From: Actinomycetospora termitidis
GTDB lineage: Bacteria > Actinomycetota > Actinomycetes > Mycobacteriales > Pseudonocardiaceae
DNA length: 64,000 nt
Reading direction: 5' to 3'
Assembly (NCBI RefSeq): GCF_030286555.1
Contig: NZ_JASVWF010000006.1
Location: forward strand, 186,001-250,000
Shown: one piece after another, positions 24,255 through 33,697 of the stretch
How the letters are laid out: every line of letters begins with the position of its first letter
How positions within the stretch are numbered: position 1 is the first letter of the stretch
Notes under the pieces: model-generated
The model's database searches: none
What the model was told of the DNA's origin: nothing
The model's input: the letters and a program-made list of their open reading frames with translations, nothing else
Position numbers and translations under genes: made by a program

Positions 24255-24296
24255 GCTGTTCTCCGTTCGTGGTGGATGAGCGGGTGGCGCGCCGAC

Positions 24297-25256
24297 TCAG
24301 GCCGGGAACCATTCCTTGACGATGCGGTCGCCCTTGGTGCCGGTGATCCGGCAGCCGGTGTTGGGCACGCCGTTCGGACCGGCGACGTGGTCGGCGCACA
24401 CGTGCTCGCCGGAGATGCCGGACCACAGGCCGAACACGCCGGCTCCGCTGTCGCCGCCCTTGGTGTAGGCGTTGTAGCGGAGCTGGTCGGCGGTCACGGT
24501 GACGACGGGTGCGGTGGCCGCCCACAACTGCTGGCCACCCTTGTCGCCGGGGTAGCCGGCCACGGTGATCTGGTGGTTCTGCAGATTGCCGTCGCCGGTC
24601 CAGATCAGGCCCATCCAGCCGGTGCGGTTCCCCAGGTCCTGGTTGAGCACGAGCATGCCCATGTCCCAGTCCCGGTTCCCGTTCGTGGTCCAGCCGGTGA
24701 ACGAGAACATCCGCGTCGCCCAGGCGACGCCGTAGGGCGTGGTGCCGTCGTTCTGCGCGGCGTTGACCTGGATCGAGGTCGCCCAGCCGCCATTGGCCTT
24801 CGAGTAGACGACGTGGCCGGCGGTGATGGCGTGGTGCCGGTTCACCATCGTCGCGCTACCGATGTACCGGTTCCCGTCCGGGTAGGTGATGATCAGGTGC
24901 GCGTGCACCGACCACGGCCACGACGTGGTGTTCGTGATCCGCACGCGGTTGTCCACCCCGGCGGCGACCTCGAACGGCGAGGCCTCGACGACGCGGGTCT
25001 CGCTGCCGACGTCGGTGATCCGGTACCGCGTGGGATGACCCGGCTCCTCCACCAGGTGGTAGGAGAGGCCCGGGTCGATGTAGGTCGACGGTGTGCGGGC
25101 GTCGGGCCCGGTCGGTGGGCGCATCGGTTCCGTGGGCAGGCTGCCCTCGGACGCCCAGGTGTCCTCACCGACGGAGTCGGTGGCCAGGACGGGACTGCTG
25201 AGTTCGCTGATGACGGGCGCCGATTCCTCGGTCGCCATGGAGATGGTCTCGGACAC
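24297..25256 (-). CDS. V8-like (S1B) trypsin-fold serine protease, no signal peptide
   Basis: The protein has 319 residues. The catalytic triad reads His148 (AITAGHVV), Asp198 (RDWDMGML) and Ser270 (KGGDSGAGVF), with the spacing of glutamyl endopeptidase-like enzymes. One likely disulfide pair, EHVCADH and TGCRIT, brackets the C-terminal strand. The first 100 residues form an N-terminal extension of unknown fold that could be a propeptide. There is no hydrophobic signal. It sits between the I9-like gene (25 bases upstream) and the metalloprotease (42 bases downstream). V8-type proteases are usually activated by another protease, and a subtilisin is encoded in the same operon. Confidence 0.8.
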   Translation of the reverse strand: MSETISMATEESAPVISELSSPVLATDSVGEDTWASEGSLPTEPMRPPTGPDARTPSTYIDPGLSYHLVEEPGHPTRYRITDVGSETRVVEASPFEVAAGVDNRVRITNTTSWPWSVHAHLIITYPDGNRYIGSATMVNRHHAITAGHVVYSKANGGWATSIQVNAAQNDGTTPYGVAWATRMFSFTGWTTNGNRDWDMGMLVLNQDLGNRTGWMGLIWTGDGNLQNHQITVAGYPGDKGGQQLWAATAPVVTVTADQLRYNAYTKGGDSGAGVFGLWSGISGEHVCADHVAGPNGVPNTGCRITGTKGDRIVKEWFPA

Positions 25257-25281
25257 GGTGGTGCTCGCTTCCTCGAGATGG

Positions 25282-25653
25282 TCAGTGACGCCCCTCGTCC
25301 TCGGACGGGGGCGGGGTGTCGACGACCCGGTAGCGGCCGTCGGGCTCGCGCTCGAGGACCGGGCCGTCGCCCGTCCCCGTGGCGGGAGGTCCGGGCGGCG
25401 GGTCCGGACGGGACGTGGTTGTGGTGCTCTCGTCGTCGGGGGCGGTCGCCGTGAACCCCCGGGCGCGCTCGACTGCGACCACGCCCTGCACGGCCTCGAG
25501 CCCGGGCAGCTCCTCCTCGGAGCAGGCGCCCGTGATCACTCCGACGATCGGCCGGACGCCGTCGACGTGCATCCCACGGTCGGTCAGCGCGGCCGCGACC
25601 GCACGGATGCTCGGCAGGTGGGCGTCGTCGACGGTGACGGTCACGTCGATCAT
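25282..25653 (-). CDS. I9 propeptide/inhibitor-like protein with disordered tail
   Basis: The protein has 123 residues. MIDVTVTVDDAHLPSIRAVA, then VGVITGACSEEELPGLEAVQ and GVVAVERARGFTA, has the ferredoxin-like beta-alpha-beta pattern of subtilisin propeptides and I9 inhibitors. The tail (about 70-123) is Pro/Thr/Glu-rich and probably unstructured. It lies 12 bases after the subtilisin stop, so a role as a trans-acting chaperone or inhibitor of that enzyme is the natural guess. Note that the subtilisin also carries its own N-terminal extension. Confidence 0.6.
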   Translation of the reverse strand: MIDVTVTVDDAHLPSIRAVAAALTDRGMHVDGVRPIVGVITGACSEEELPGLEAVQGVVAVERARGFTATAPDDESTTTTSRPDPPPGPPATGTGDGPVLEREPDGRYRVVDTPPPSEDEGRH

Positions 25654-25665
25654 GGGGGAGCCGGA

Positions 25666-26955
25666 TCAGGCCGGAGCCTGGACGAGGCCCGCCCCGACGT
25701 CGGACGACGGCAGCGGGAGTCGCGTGGCGTGCTGGGTCAGGTCGGACCACAGCGCCCGACCGGTGTGACCGGTGGCCTCGCTCCACAGCGCGGCGACGCC
25801 GGAGACGTGGGGTGTGGCCATGCTGGTGCCGGAGATCGTGTTGTAGCGCTTCGGCATCGGCCAGGACGAGTAGACGTTGCGGCCCGGGCCGGCGATGTCG
25901 ATCTGCCCGCCTGCCACGGGATTGCTTCCGGACGAGTAGAAAGAGATGCCGAGGTCGGCATCGAGCGACGCGACCGCCATGATCGACGGGCTGTTCGCGG
26001 GAATGCCTACGAACGCAGGATCCCCCGGGCGGTTCGCGGCGTTGCCCGCCGCCGCGATGATCAGCGAACCGGCGGCCAGCGCACGGCGCCCCACGTTCTC
26101 GTAGGCCTGCGACACCTCACGGACGTCGGCGCCCAACGACATCGAGATGATCGTCGCGCCCTGGGTGATCGCCCATTCGATACCCGCCAGGATGCCCTGG
26201 TCGTTGCCGCTGCCAGCGTTGTTCAGGACCTTCCCGGCCAGGATTCGCACGCCCGGGGCGACGCCGTAGCGCCGGGAACCCGCGGGCGCACTCGGCCCGC
26301 TGGACGTCCCGATGCAGTGGGTGCCGTGTCCGTTCCCGTCCTGCACGGCCTGTCCGGTCACGAACGATTTCGTGATCGGTGCACGCCCGGCGAAGTCGGG
26401 GTGGTCGAGATCGAATCCGGTGTCGAGGACGGCGATCGTGATGCCCTGACCGGTGCGCTTCGTCCGGGTCACGCAGACGGCCTGGAGGCCCCACGTGTAT
26501 TGATTGTTGTCCTGGAATACCGCGGTCGCCGCCGGAAGCGCCGGCGCGCTCGCCGCACCGACGGCGGACAGCCGTGCCGCGAGATCGGCTGCGCCGTGCG
26601 CATAGCCCGCCGTGTAGGACTCCGTGAGGGTGTCGGTGAGCGCATGCAGGACGCGTTCCGGCTCGACCGCCAGCACGCGGGGTTCGGACGCCGACTGCAG
26701 CGTCTCCACCTGTCCGGGCTCGGCGGAGACCACGGCGATCCCGAGCTGCGAGAACAGGACCGCCTGCGCGTCCTCGACCTGCGACGGCTCGACGGCGGAC
26801 GCGGCGAAGTCGGTCGACCGGGCCACGTTCGAGAGCCCCACCTCCCGCAGCGCGCTCACGTGCTGGCCGGGCTCGACGTCGTCGGCGAAGGTCACCACGA
26901 ATCGTCCCGTGGTCTGCACATCGCCCGTTCTGCTCGTCGTTCCTGTGTCGATCAT
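25666..26955 (-). CDS. Subtilisin-like serine protease (S8), no signal peptide
   Basis: The protein has 429 residues. Asp178 (AVLDTGFD), His210 (GNGHGTHCIG) and Ser378 (SGTSMATPHVSG) make the S8 triad, with the oxyanion Asn in AAAGNAANRP. Residues about 17-105 (FVVTFADDVEPGQHVSALRE...) look like an I9-type propeptide, but no export signal precedes them, so the mature enzyme may act inside the cell or leave by a non-classical route. It is the first gene of the protease operon; the 447-base gap upstream is shared with a divergent SARP-type regulator. Start ATG 26955 has GGGGAGAGATC just upstream. Confidence 0.85.
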   Translation of the reverse strand: MIDTGTTSRTGDVQTTGRFVVTFADDVEPGQHVSALREVGLSNVARSTDFAASAVEPSQVEDAQAVLFSQLGIAVVSAEPGQVETLQSASEPRVLAVEPERVLHALTDTLTESYTAGYAHGAADLAARLSAVGAASAPALPAATAVFQDNNQYTWGLQAVCVTRTKRTGQGITIAVLDTGFDLDHPDFAGRAPITKSFVTGQAVQDGNGHGTHCIGTSSGPSAPAGSRRYGVAPGVRILAGKVLNNAGSGNDQGILAGIEWAITQGATIISMSLGADVREVSQAYENVGRRALAAGSLIIAAAGNAANRPGDPAFVGIPANSPSIMAVASLDADLGISFYSSGSNPVAGGQIDIAGPGRNVYSSWPMPKRYNTISGTSMATPHVSGVAALWSEATGHTGRALWSDLTQHATRLPLPSSDVGAGLVQAPA

Positions 26956-27402
26956 GATCTCTCCCCGTCGTGGAAGTGGTGGCGCCGAAAGGTGCTCGCC
27001 GCGACGTGAATCCGCCAGATCGGTCCACTCATTCGGAAGACACGCGGCGCCGACTTCTCACTCGGACGACGGCGCACACGCTCGACGGGATGCGCCCGAT
27101 GTCCGTTCCCGCCCCCGAGCCCTTTCCGGGGCGATGTCGATGAAAGCAGCGCGTAAGAGCGGAGCGATGTTCTCGGCGGCATCGGGACGAGTCGAGGAGG
27201 TTCGGTGCGGGAGCCGGGAGTCGGATGTCGACCGCGACGCTCACACTCCGGGTGGCGTCGTGAGCGGACTGTGTCCGCTGGGACCTCTCGCCACCGGTCG
27301 TCACGAATCGTGACTGCGGTCTGGCCTCCCGCGGGTTCCAGTACTCCGATCGACCTATTAGCGTCCGAGGTCCGGGAACACGTTCCGCGACCGGGGGTGC
27401 CG
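26956..27402. promoter_or_regulatory. 447-base divergent gap with a GTCACG palindrome
   Basis: No gene is supported in this gap between the protease operon and the SARP-type regulator. A perfect palindrome, GTCACG-AAT-CGTGAC, lies at 27300-27314, about 90 bases before the regulator start. It could be an operator. No convincing -35/-10 pair was found by eye. The open frame from 27205 leading into the regulator lacks family resemblance. Confidence 0.35.
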
Positions 27403-30400
27403 ATGGTCGAGTGCGGGCCCATCCGGCTGCTCGGCGGCCTCGGGGTCGAGGACGGGGTCGCCCTGCGCACCCCGCCGGGCACCGGGCTGCAGGTGCTCCT
27501 CGCCCTGCTCGCCACCTCGCCCGGCACACCGGTCGAACGGGACCTGCTGTGTACGGAGCTGTGGTCCGACGCCGCGATGCCCCGCAACCCCGCGGCCAGC
27601 CTGCACACCCGGATGACTCGCCTGCGGGACTGGCTCGGCATCCCGCGCGACGGCCTGGTCTCGGCGACCGGCGCATACACGCTGCAGATCGACCCGGCGA
27701 CGGTCGACCTGACGAGGTTCCACCGCGCCGCGGACGCCGCCCTCGGCGCCGTCGGGCCGCACACCGTCGACGTGGCCGACGAGGCCCTCGCCGTCTGGGG
27801 TGGGTGCCCGTGGCCGGGTCTGTCCAGCCCGCGGCTGGACCTCGCCCGCCGTCATGCCCAGGCCCGGCACCGCCTCGTCGTCGAGACCCGCATCCGTGGC
27901 CTGCTCGAGGTCGGACGGCCGCTCGAGGCGGTCGACGCGGTGACGCCGCTGGTGGCCGAGGAGCCCGAGGTCGAGGTGTGGCACGCGCTGCTGGTCCGCG
28001 CACTGCACGAGACCGGTCGGCCCCGCGAGGCGACCGAGGCCTACCTCGCCGCACGCCGCCACCTGCGGGCCGAGCTCGCCGTCGACCCCGGCGAGGAGCT
28101 GCGCGAGGCCTACCGGCGCCTGCTCGCCGACCGGGCGCGGACCTGGACCGACGCGGGCGCCCGGACGGGCACCCGCCTCGTCGGCCGGGAGGCGCCGCTC
28201 GCCCGGATCGCCGCCGGTCTGGACTCCGACGCGCCCGACGGCCTGATCGTGGTGGTCGAGGGCGAGGCCGGCATCGGGAAGTCGACCCTGCTCGCCGCCG
28301 CTCGTGACGCGGCCCGGCGCTCCGCGACGACGGCACCGGGTGCCTGGGACGAGAGCCGGACCCCGATGGCGGCGTGGTTCGAGGCGCTCGGACCGCCGCC
28401 GGAGGGCCCGGCCGGTGCCCCGGTGCCGTGGGTGCGGCAACGTCTCGCCGAGCTCGCCGTCGACGCTCCCGTGCTGGTCACGCTGGACGACGCCCACCAC
28501 GCCGACTCGGCCTCGCTCGCCGCTCTCGGCGGGCTCGCCCAGCACGGGGTGCCGCCGCACGTCGTCGTCCTCGTGGCCGCCCGCGTCCCCGACGTGGTGC
28601 CCCACCCGGACTGGAGCGCCTGCCGTGCCGAGCTGGCGCGTGCCGCGGGCACCGTCGTGCTGACCCTGCCCGACCTGCCCCCGGCCGCCGTCGCCGAACT
28701 GGTCGACGCGCACCTCGGGCGGCTCGGGCGGGACGCCGTTCGGCGGCTGTCCGTCCTCGTGCACCGCCGGGCGGGCGGTCACCCGCTGCACACCGTCGCC
28801 CTGCTGGACCAGCTCACCGGGCAGCCGGACGAGGCGGCGGCGGTCGCGGCTGCGGCCCAGGTGCCCGACCGGCTGCGAGCGGTGCTGGAGCACCAGGTCG
28901 GGCGCCTCGACCGCGCGGCCCGTCGCACCCTCGAGGCCTTCGCCGTCCTGCGCCCCGTCCCGATCACCGCGCTCGCCGCCGTCCTGGACCGCTCGGCCGT
29001 CGCGGTGGCCGACGACCTGCGGGCGGCAGCCGAGTTCCGGCTCGTGGTCACCGACGGGGACGCCTTCGACGTGCGCCACGACCTCGTCGCGGCGACGGTG
29101 AGCGACCTGGTCCCGGCGCCGGTCCGCGTCACGCTGCACCGGACACGGCTGGAGAAGCTCCCGCCCGAGGCCGATCCCTTCGCGCGCCTGCGCCACACGC
29201 TGGGCGCGGCGCCGGAGCTCGACGACCGCACCGTCGCCCTCGCGCGCCGCGACGCCGGCGTGGCCGCCTACGAACGCCGGGCCCTCACCGAGGCGCTCGA
29301 CCTGCTCGACGACGCCGGCGAGGTCCTGCGCCACGACCTCGTGGTGCTCGTCCACCGCGGACTGGTCCTCGGCGCGCTCGGTCGGCTCGACGAGGCCGAC
29401 GTCGTCCTCGACGACGCCGTGTCCCGGGCGCTCGCGTCCCGCGACCCCGACCCGGTCCTGCTCGTCCGGGCCGCCGTCGGTGACGAGCCGCTCGGCCGGT
29501 CGGTCCGCGGCGACCCCCGCCGCCTCGCCCGGCTGCACCGGACGCGGCACCTCGCGCTCCCGCCCGACTCGCGCTTCGAGCTGCTCGTGGCCCTGCTCCG
29601 CGAGGAGTCGCTGATCGGCACCCCGCGCCCGGCGCTGCTCGCGGAGATGCGCCGGCTCGCCGAGACCCCGGGGACCTCGGTACGGATGCGAGCCCGGGCC
29701 CGGGCGCTGGAGGTCCGTCAGCTCGTCGAGGGACCGGAACCCGCGGCCCGCCGTCTCGAACTCGCCACCGACGGTCTGGAGCTCGCCCGTGAGGCCGGCG
29801 ACCCCACCGTCGTCCTCGACGCCACCGAGCTGCTCATGACCGCGGCCCTCGGCGCGGGTGACGTCGAACGCGCCCTGGAACTGCGCGGGACCCTGGCGAC
29901 CCAGGCGACCCGGTGGCACCGGCCGCGGCTGATCTGGGCAGCGCGGGTGCTCGAGTCCGCACTCGCCCTGGCCCGGGGCGAGGTCGAGTCCGCCGACGCC
30001 GGGGCGACCGCGTCGCTGCAGCTCGGACAGGAACTCGGGGTGGGGGATGCGCTGCCCGCGTTCGGCGTCCACCTGATGATCCGGAACTGGATGGCGGGCA
30101 CCGCGGACGACCTGGGCGATCTCGCCCACCAGGCCGCGACCGACAACCCCGCGATGGCCGCCTGGGCGGCGGCCGCGGCCGTGGCGCGGGCCCGCGGCGG
30201 ACGGCGGGACGAGGCGGCGTCGTGGCTCGCGGCGTTCCGGGCGCGTCGGGCGGCGACGTCGAGCCGTCTGTTCGACCGGCCCGCCCTGTGCCTGGCCGCG
30301 TGCGTGGCCTGGACGCTGGGCGATGTCGAGACCGCACGCCTGGTGCGCCGCGAGCTGCCCGCGGACCCGGACGCCGTCGTCATCCTGGGGTTCGGGGCCG

Positions 30401-30615
30401 TGATCACCGGCCCGGCGGCCCTGTTCGCGGGGATCGCCGCGATGACGTTGGGCGACCTGGCCACGGCCCGGGCGGACGTCGCCGCTGCGGAGAAGCTCGC
30501 GACGTCTCTGGGGTGGACCCCGTGGGCGGACGCGGCCGCGCGGCTGGGGACCGCACTGGACGGGGGAGTGGTGGACCTGCCGTTGGGAATGGGGGGCCGG
30601 GGGGATGGACGGTGA
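27403..30615 (+). CDS. SARP-like transcriptional regulator with BTAD and AAA/STAND ATPase domains
   Basis: The protein has 1070 residues from ATG 27403 (ribosome site GGGGG 7 bases upstream). The N-terminal DNA-binding region (IRLLGGLGVEDGVALRTPPG ... LLCTELWSD) and bacterial transcriptional activation domain (to about 245, ending VDPGEELREAYRRLLADRAR) are followed by the ATPase with Walker A GEAGIGKSTLL (about 287-297) and Walker B VLVTLDDAHHAD (about 355). The rest is TPR-like helical repeats. No C-terminal LuxR helix-turn-helix is present, so DNA binding must rest with the N-terminus. It overlaps the oxidoreductase gene by 11 bases. Likely targets are the downstream genes and perhaps the divergent protease operon. 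Confidence 0.82.
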   Translation: MVECGPIRLLGGLGVEDGVALRTPPGTGLQVLLALLATSPGTPVERDLLCTELWSDAAMPRNPAASLHTRMTRLRDWLGIPRDGLVSATGAYTLQIDPATVDLTRFHRAADAALGAVGPHTVDVADEALAVWGGCPWPGLSSPRLDLARRHAQARHRLVVETRIRGLLEVGRPLEAVDAVTPLVAEEPEVEVWHALLVRALHETGRPREATEAYLAARRHLRAELAVDPGEELREAYRRLLADRARTWTDAGARTGTRLVGREAPLARIAAGLDSDAPDGLIVVVEGEAGIGKSTLLAAARDAARRSATTAPGAWDESRTPMAAWFEALGPPPEGPAGAPVPWVRQRLAELAVDAPVLVTLDDAHHADSASLAALGGLAQHGVPPHVVVLVAARVPDVVPHPDWSACRAELARAAGTVVLTLPDLPPAAVAELVDAHLGRLGRDAVRRLSVLVHRRAGGHPLHTVALLDQLTGQPDEAAAVAAAAQVPDRLRAVLEHQVGRLDRAARRTLEAFAVLRPVPITALAAVLDRSAVAVADDLRAAAEFRLVVTDGDAFDVRHDLVAATVSDLVPAPVRVTLHRTRLEKLPPEADPFARLRHTLGAAPELDDRTVALARRDAGVAAYERRALTEALDLLDDAGEVLRHDLVVLVHRGLVLGALGRLDEADVVLDDAVSRALASRDPDPVLLVRAAVGDEPLGRSVRGDPRRLARLHRTRHLALPPDSRFELLVALLREESLIGTPRPALLAEMRRLAETPGTSVRMRARARALEVRQLVEGPEPAARRLELATDGLELAREAGDPTVVLDATELLMTAALGAGDVERALELRGTLATQATRWHRPRLIWAARVLESALALARGEVESADAGATASLQLGQELGVGDALPAFGVHLMIRNWMAGTADDLGDLAHQAATDNPAMAAWAAAAAVARARGGRRDEAASWLAAFRARRAATSSRLFDRPALCLAACVAWTLGDVETARLVRRELPADPDAVVILGFGAVITGPAALFAGIAAMTLGDLATARADVAAAEKLATSLGWTPWADAAARLGTALDGGVVDLPLGMGGRGDGR

Positions 30616-32158
30616 CGTCGAGCGGCGTCAGGTGGTCGTGGTCGGGAGCGGGTTCGGCGGCGCGGTGACCGCGTGCCGGCTCGCGCAGGCCGGGTGCGAC
30701 GTGCTGGTGCTCGAGCGCGGCCGGTGGTTCTGCGGGGACTTCCCGCGCAAGGTCACGGACCCGTGGCTGTGGCAGCAGGACGCGAACGGTCCGTTCGACG
30801 TCCGCCTCACGGGCGGCGTCACGGTGGTGCTCGCGGCGGGGGTCGGCGGCGGCTCGCTGCTGTACTCCAACGTCCACCTGCGGGTTCCTGACGACGGGTT
30901 CGGCCGGTGGCCGCGGGGATGGTCGCGTCGGGACCTGGATCCCTACTACGACCTCGTCGCCGCCATGCTCGACCTCCGCCGCGCCGACGAGCCGGAGGCG
31001 CAGCGGTACTGGCCGCTGCCGGGGCGGGCGGACGTGTTGCGCGAGGCGGCGACGACGCTGGGCGCCGGCGCGGACGTGTTCCACCCGCCGCTCGCGCTGA
31101 ACTTCGGCGACCCCTCGACGCCGGCCGTGAACCGGTTCGGCGCAACGCAGTCCGGGTGCCGGCACTGCGGCAAGTGCAGCGTCGGGTGCAACGTCGGGGC
31201 GAAGAACAGCCTGGACAAGAACTACTTGCCGCTGGCGATCTCCGCGGGCGCCGAGGTGCGGGCGCGGTGCGAGGTGACGGGATTGGCGCGCTCCGGCGGG
31301 GGCTATCGCGTCGAGTACCGGGACCACGGGACGGACACCGACCACGTCGTCGTCACCGAGATCCTCGTCCTGGCGGCCGGGTCGCTCGGGACCACCGGGC
31401 TGCTGCTCGAGCACGGGCGTCGGCTGGGGCGGCTCTCGTCGCGGCTCGGCGAGCACTACTCGCCCAACGGGGACTACCTGGTGACCGCGCTCGGCCGGAT
31501 CGACGACGAGTGGCAGCCGGGGGTGGGCCCGGCGATCTCGACGGCGGTGCTCTCGGACGACGGCGAGACCTGGTTCCTGGTGCAGGACGGCGGCATCCCG
31601 CCGCTGGACGTGTTCCGGTCCGACGTCGGGGTGCGTCCGGACCGCGACGACCCGGCGCTCCCGACGGCGGACGTCGGGGAGGGCTACCTCGGGGTGCTGC
31701 TGGCGATGGGGCGGGACAGCGGGACCGGGACGGTAAGGCGGGGATGGTGCGGGTCGGTGGGCGTGCGCTGGCCGTGGCTCGCGAACCGGCCCTTCTACGA
31801 CGCGGAGCGCGACTACCTGGGAGACATCAACCACGTCCTGGACGAGGTCCAGTTCGACCTCGCGTACCTCACCCGCCGTCCGGTGTCGGTGCACAGCCTC
31901 GGCGGGGCGGTGATGGCGAACTCGCCGCGGTACGGCGTCGTCGACGGGTGTGGCGAGGTGTTCGGCGCGCCCGGCGTGTTCGTCGTGGACGGCGCGGCGA
32001 TCCCGGCCGCGACCGGCGTCAACCCGTCGCACACCATCGCGGCGGTCGCCGAGCGCAACGCGGAGCGGCTCGCGCGCCGGTTGAGCGGGCGCGCGACCTG
32101 GGAGGCGCCGGAGAAGGCGGGGGCTCCCCGCTACGACGACCCCCTCCCGGTCCCATGA
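30605..32158 (+). CDS. GMC-type FAD-dependent oxidoreductase with a four-Cys cluster (cholesterol oxidase-like)
   Basis: The protein has 517 residues. VVVVGSGFGGAVTACRLAQAG is the FAD-binding GxGxxG motif, and LAAGVGGGSLLYSNVHLRVP is the usual GMC second block. C185, C188, C191 and C195 in CRHCGKCSVGCNVGAKN form a ferredoxin-like Cys set seen in a subgroup of this family. The C-terminal FAD block is VVDGAAIPAATGVNPSHTIA, with His and Asn. It probably oxidises an alcohol or sterol-type substrate. It overlaps the preceding regulator by 11 bases and the following patatin-like gene by 4 (ATGA), so all three are coupled. Confidence 0.8.
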   Translation: MDGDVERRQVVVVGSGFGGAVTACRLAQAGCDVLVLERGRWFCGDFPRKVTDPWLWQQDANGPFDVRLTGGVTVVLAAGVGGGSLLYSNVHLRVPDDGFGRWPRGWSRRDLDPYYDLVAAMLDLRRADEPEAQRYWPLPGRADVLREAATTLGAGADVFHPPLALNFGDPSTPAVNRFGATQSGCRHCGKCSVGCNVGAKNSLDKNYLPLAISAGAEVRARCEVTGLARSGGGYRVEYRDHGTDTDHVVVTEILVLAAGSLGTTGLLLEHGRRLGRLSSRLGEHYSPNGDYLVTALGRIDDEWQPGVGPAISTAVLSDDGETWFLVQDGGIPPLDVFRSDVGVRPDRDDPALPTADVGEGYLGVLLAMGRDSGTGTVRRGWCGSVGVRWPWLANRPFYDAERDYLGDINHVLDEVQFDLAYLTRRPVSVHSLGGAVMANSPRYGVVDGCGEVFGAPGVFVVDGAAIPAATGVNPSHTIAAVAERNAERLARRLSGRATWEAPEKAGAPRYDDPLPVP

Positions 32159-33642
32159 GGTCGCTGCTGCTCGCCGGGGGCGGCCTCAAGGTGGCGTTCC
32201 AGGCCGGGGTGCTGCAGGTGTGGCTCTCCGAGGCAGGGCTGCAGTTCGACCACGTCGACGCGTGCAGCGGCGGCGCCTTCAACCTCGCCCTGCTCTGCGA
32301 CGGGCGCAGCGGCATCGAGATCGCCGATCTGTGGCGCCAACTGCGTCCGTTGGACGGGGTCTCGATCAGCCTCGGGGGGCTCCTGCGCGGGGAGTCCCTG
32401 GTGACGATGAAGGGCTACCGGGACAAGGTCTTCCCGTCGTGGGACATGTCGTGGCCGCGGATCAACGCGTCGGCGATCGACGCGACGTTCACCGTGCACG
32501 ACCGGACCACCGGCAAGCGACAGGTGTTCACCGCGGCGCAGATGGACGAGGAGAAGCTCGTCGCCACGCTCTCGCAGGCGGTGTGGTTCCCGCCGGTGAC
32601 GATCGACGCGAACCTCTACACCGACGCCGTGTTCGACACGGACGCGAACATCGACGTCGCGGTGCAGAAGGACGCCGACGAGATCTGGGTCGTGTGGACC
32701 GTCAGCACCCGCCCCGAGTGGATGCCCGGCATCCTGGCGCAGTTCTTCCACGCGCTCGAGGTGTCGGCCAACGGCACCCTGCAGTCCGACCTCGACCGAA
32801 TCCGGTTCAACAACGGCAAGGAGCAGGTCCTCTTCGAGAAGGAGGTGAAGGCCGAGGTCCTGCGCGCGGAGGTCGGGACGCACTACCTCGCGCTGCTCAA
32901 CGGCGACCGGCTGCACCGGGCCGTCGAGGCGGGGGTACGGGCCGCGCGGTCGTGGTGCGACGAGCGCGGGATCGCCTACACCCCGATCGACCGCGGCGAC
33001 TTCTACGACTCCGGGGTCGAACTGCGCTTCTCGGACCGCCTCTCCGGTCGCATCCGCGGTCGCCGGGCCGATGCCGAGCTCTTCCTGACGGTTCCCGACA
33101 GCGGCGAGTTCGTGAACGCGGGCCGGCAGCGGGTGCAGGTCTCCGGGAGCGTCACCTGCTCCGTGCTGGAGGGCCGTGCCACCGTCGAGAAGGGGTGGGC
33201 CGACATCCTGCTCGACGCGGACGGGCACTGGCGGACCACCGATGTGGGCGGCGTCTGCGAGTCCGACTACGGCGTGGATCCGACCCGCAAGCACATGCTC
33301 TACGTGCTGCACCTGCTCACGCCCGACACCCGGCGCCGTGTGACCTTCATCGGCACGAAGACCCTCACCACGCCCACGGTCCGCGGGGTCGCGCGGGAGG
33401 CGATGACGATGTCGGTCCGGATCCTCGACGGCTGGGTGGAGTCCGACGACGGGAGTGAACCGCTCTGCGCCGGGCTGCTCTGGATGGGCTTCCTGGACGT
33501 GGCGCGCCAACTGGTCGGCGCCCGGGCCTCCGGCCCGGACCTCGCGTCGGAACTCGGCGGGCTGGCCCGCTACGGGGCGCTGTTCGCGGGGTCGCTGTGG
33601 GACGTGGCCGCTCGGAGGGTTCTGACCTACGCACCCTTCTGA
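32155..33642 (+). CDS. Patatin-like protein with a second C-terminal domain
   Basis: The protein has 495 residues from ATG 32155. Patatin elements: oxyanion loop LLLAGGGLKVAFQAGVLQ, nucleophile Ser38 in DACSGGAFN (Ala replaces the first Gly of GxSxG) and candidate Asp157 in LYTDAVFD where DGG/DGA is usual. These deviations leave activity uncertain. Residues from about 285 form a second domain (GVELRFSDRLSGRIRGRRAD ... MLYVLHLLTPDTRRRVTFIG, then AGLLWMGFLDVARQL). From memory this resembles a domain fused to cholesterol oxidase-esterases. Translational coupling to the GMC gene suggests that the two act on one lipid or sterol substrate. Confidence 0.65.
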   Translation: MRSLLLAGGGLKVAFQAGVLQVWLSEAGLQFDHVDACSGGAFNLALLCDGRSGIEIADLWRQLRPLDGVSISLGGLLRGESLVTMKGYRDKVFPSWDMSWPRINASAIDATFTVHDRTTGKRQVFTAAQMDEEKLVATLSQAVWFPPVTIDANLYTDAVFDTDANIDVAVQKDADEIWVVWTVSTRPEWMPGILAQFFHALEVSANGTLQSDLDRIRFNNGKEQVLFEKEVKAEVLRAEVGTHYLALLNGDRLHRAVEAGVRAARSWCDERGIAYTPIDRGDFYDSGVELRFSDRLSGRIRGRRADAELFLTVPDSGEFVNAGRQRVQVSGSVTCSVLEGRATVEKGWADILLDADGHWRTTDVGGVCESDYGVDPTRKHMLYVLHLLTPDTRRRVTFIGTKTLTTPTVRGVAREAMTMSVRILDGWVESDDGSEPLCAGLLWMGFLDVARQLVGARASGPDLASELGGLARYGALFAGSLWDVAARRVLTYAPF

Positions 33643-33697
33643 CCTTCGCCGTCGTGGACATCTCGGGCCTGCCGGGTCCGGCTCGAGATCGGGCCAC

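Noticed and set aside
22416-27009. Very long plus-strand open frames (over 600-1000 codons) opposite the protease genes
   Set aside because: They are composition shadows: Arg/Gly/Pro-rich, no family motif, no ribosome site, and they run antisense through genes with clear catalytic residues.
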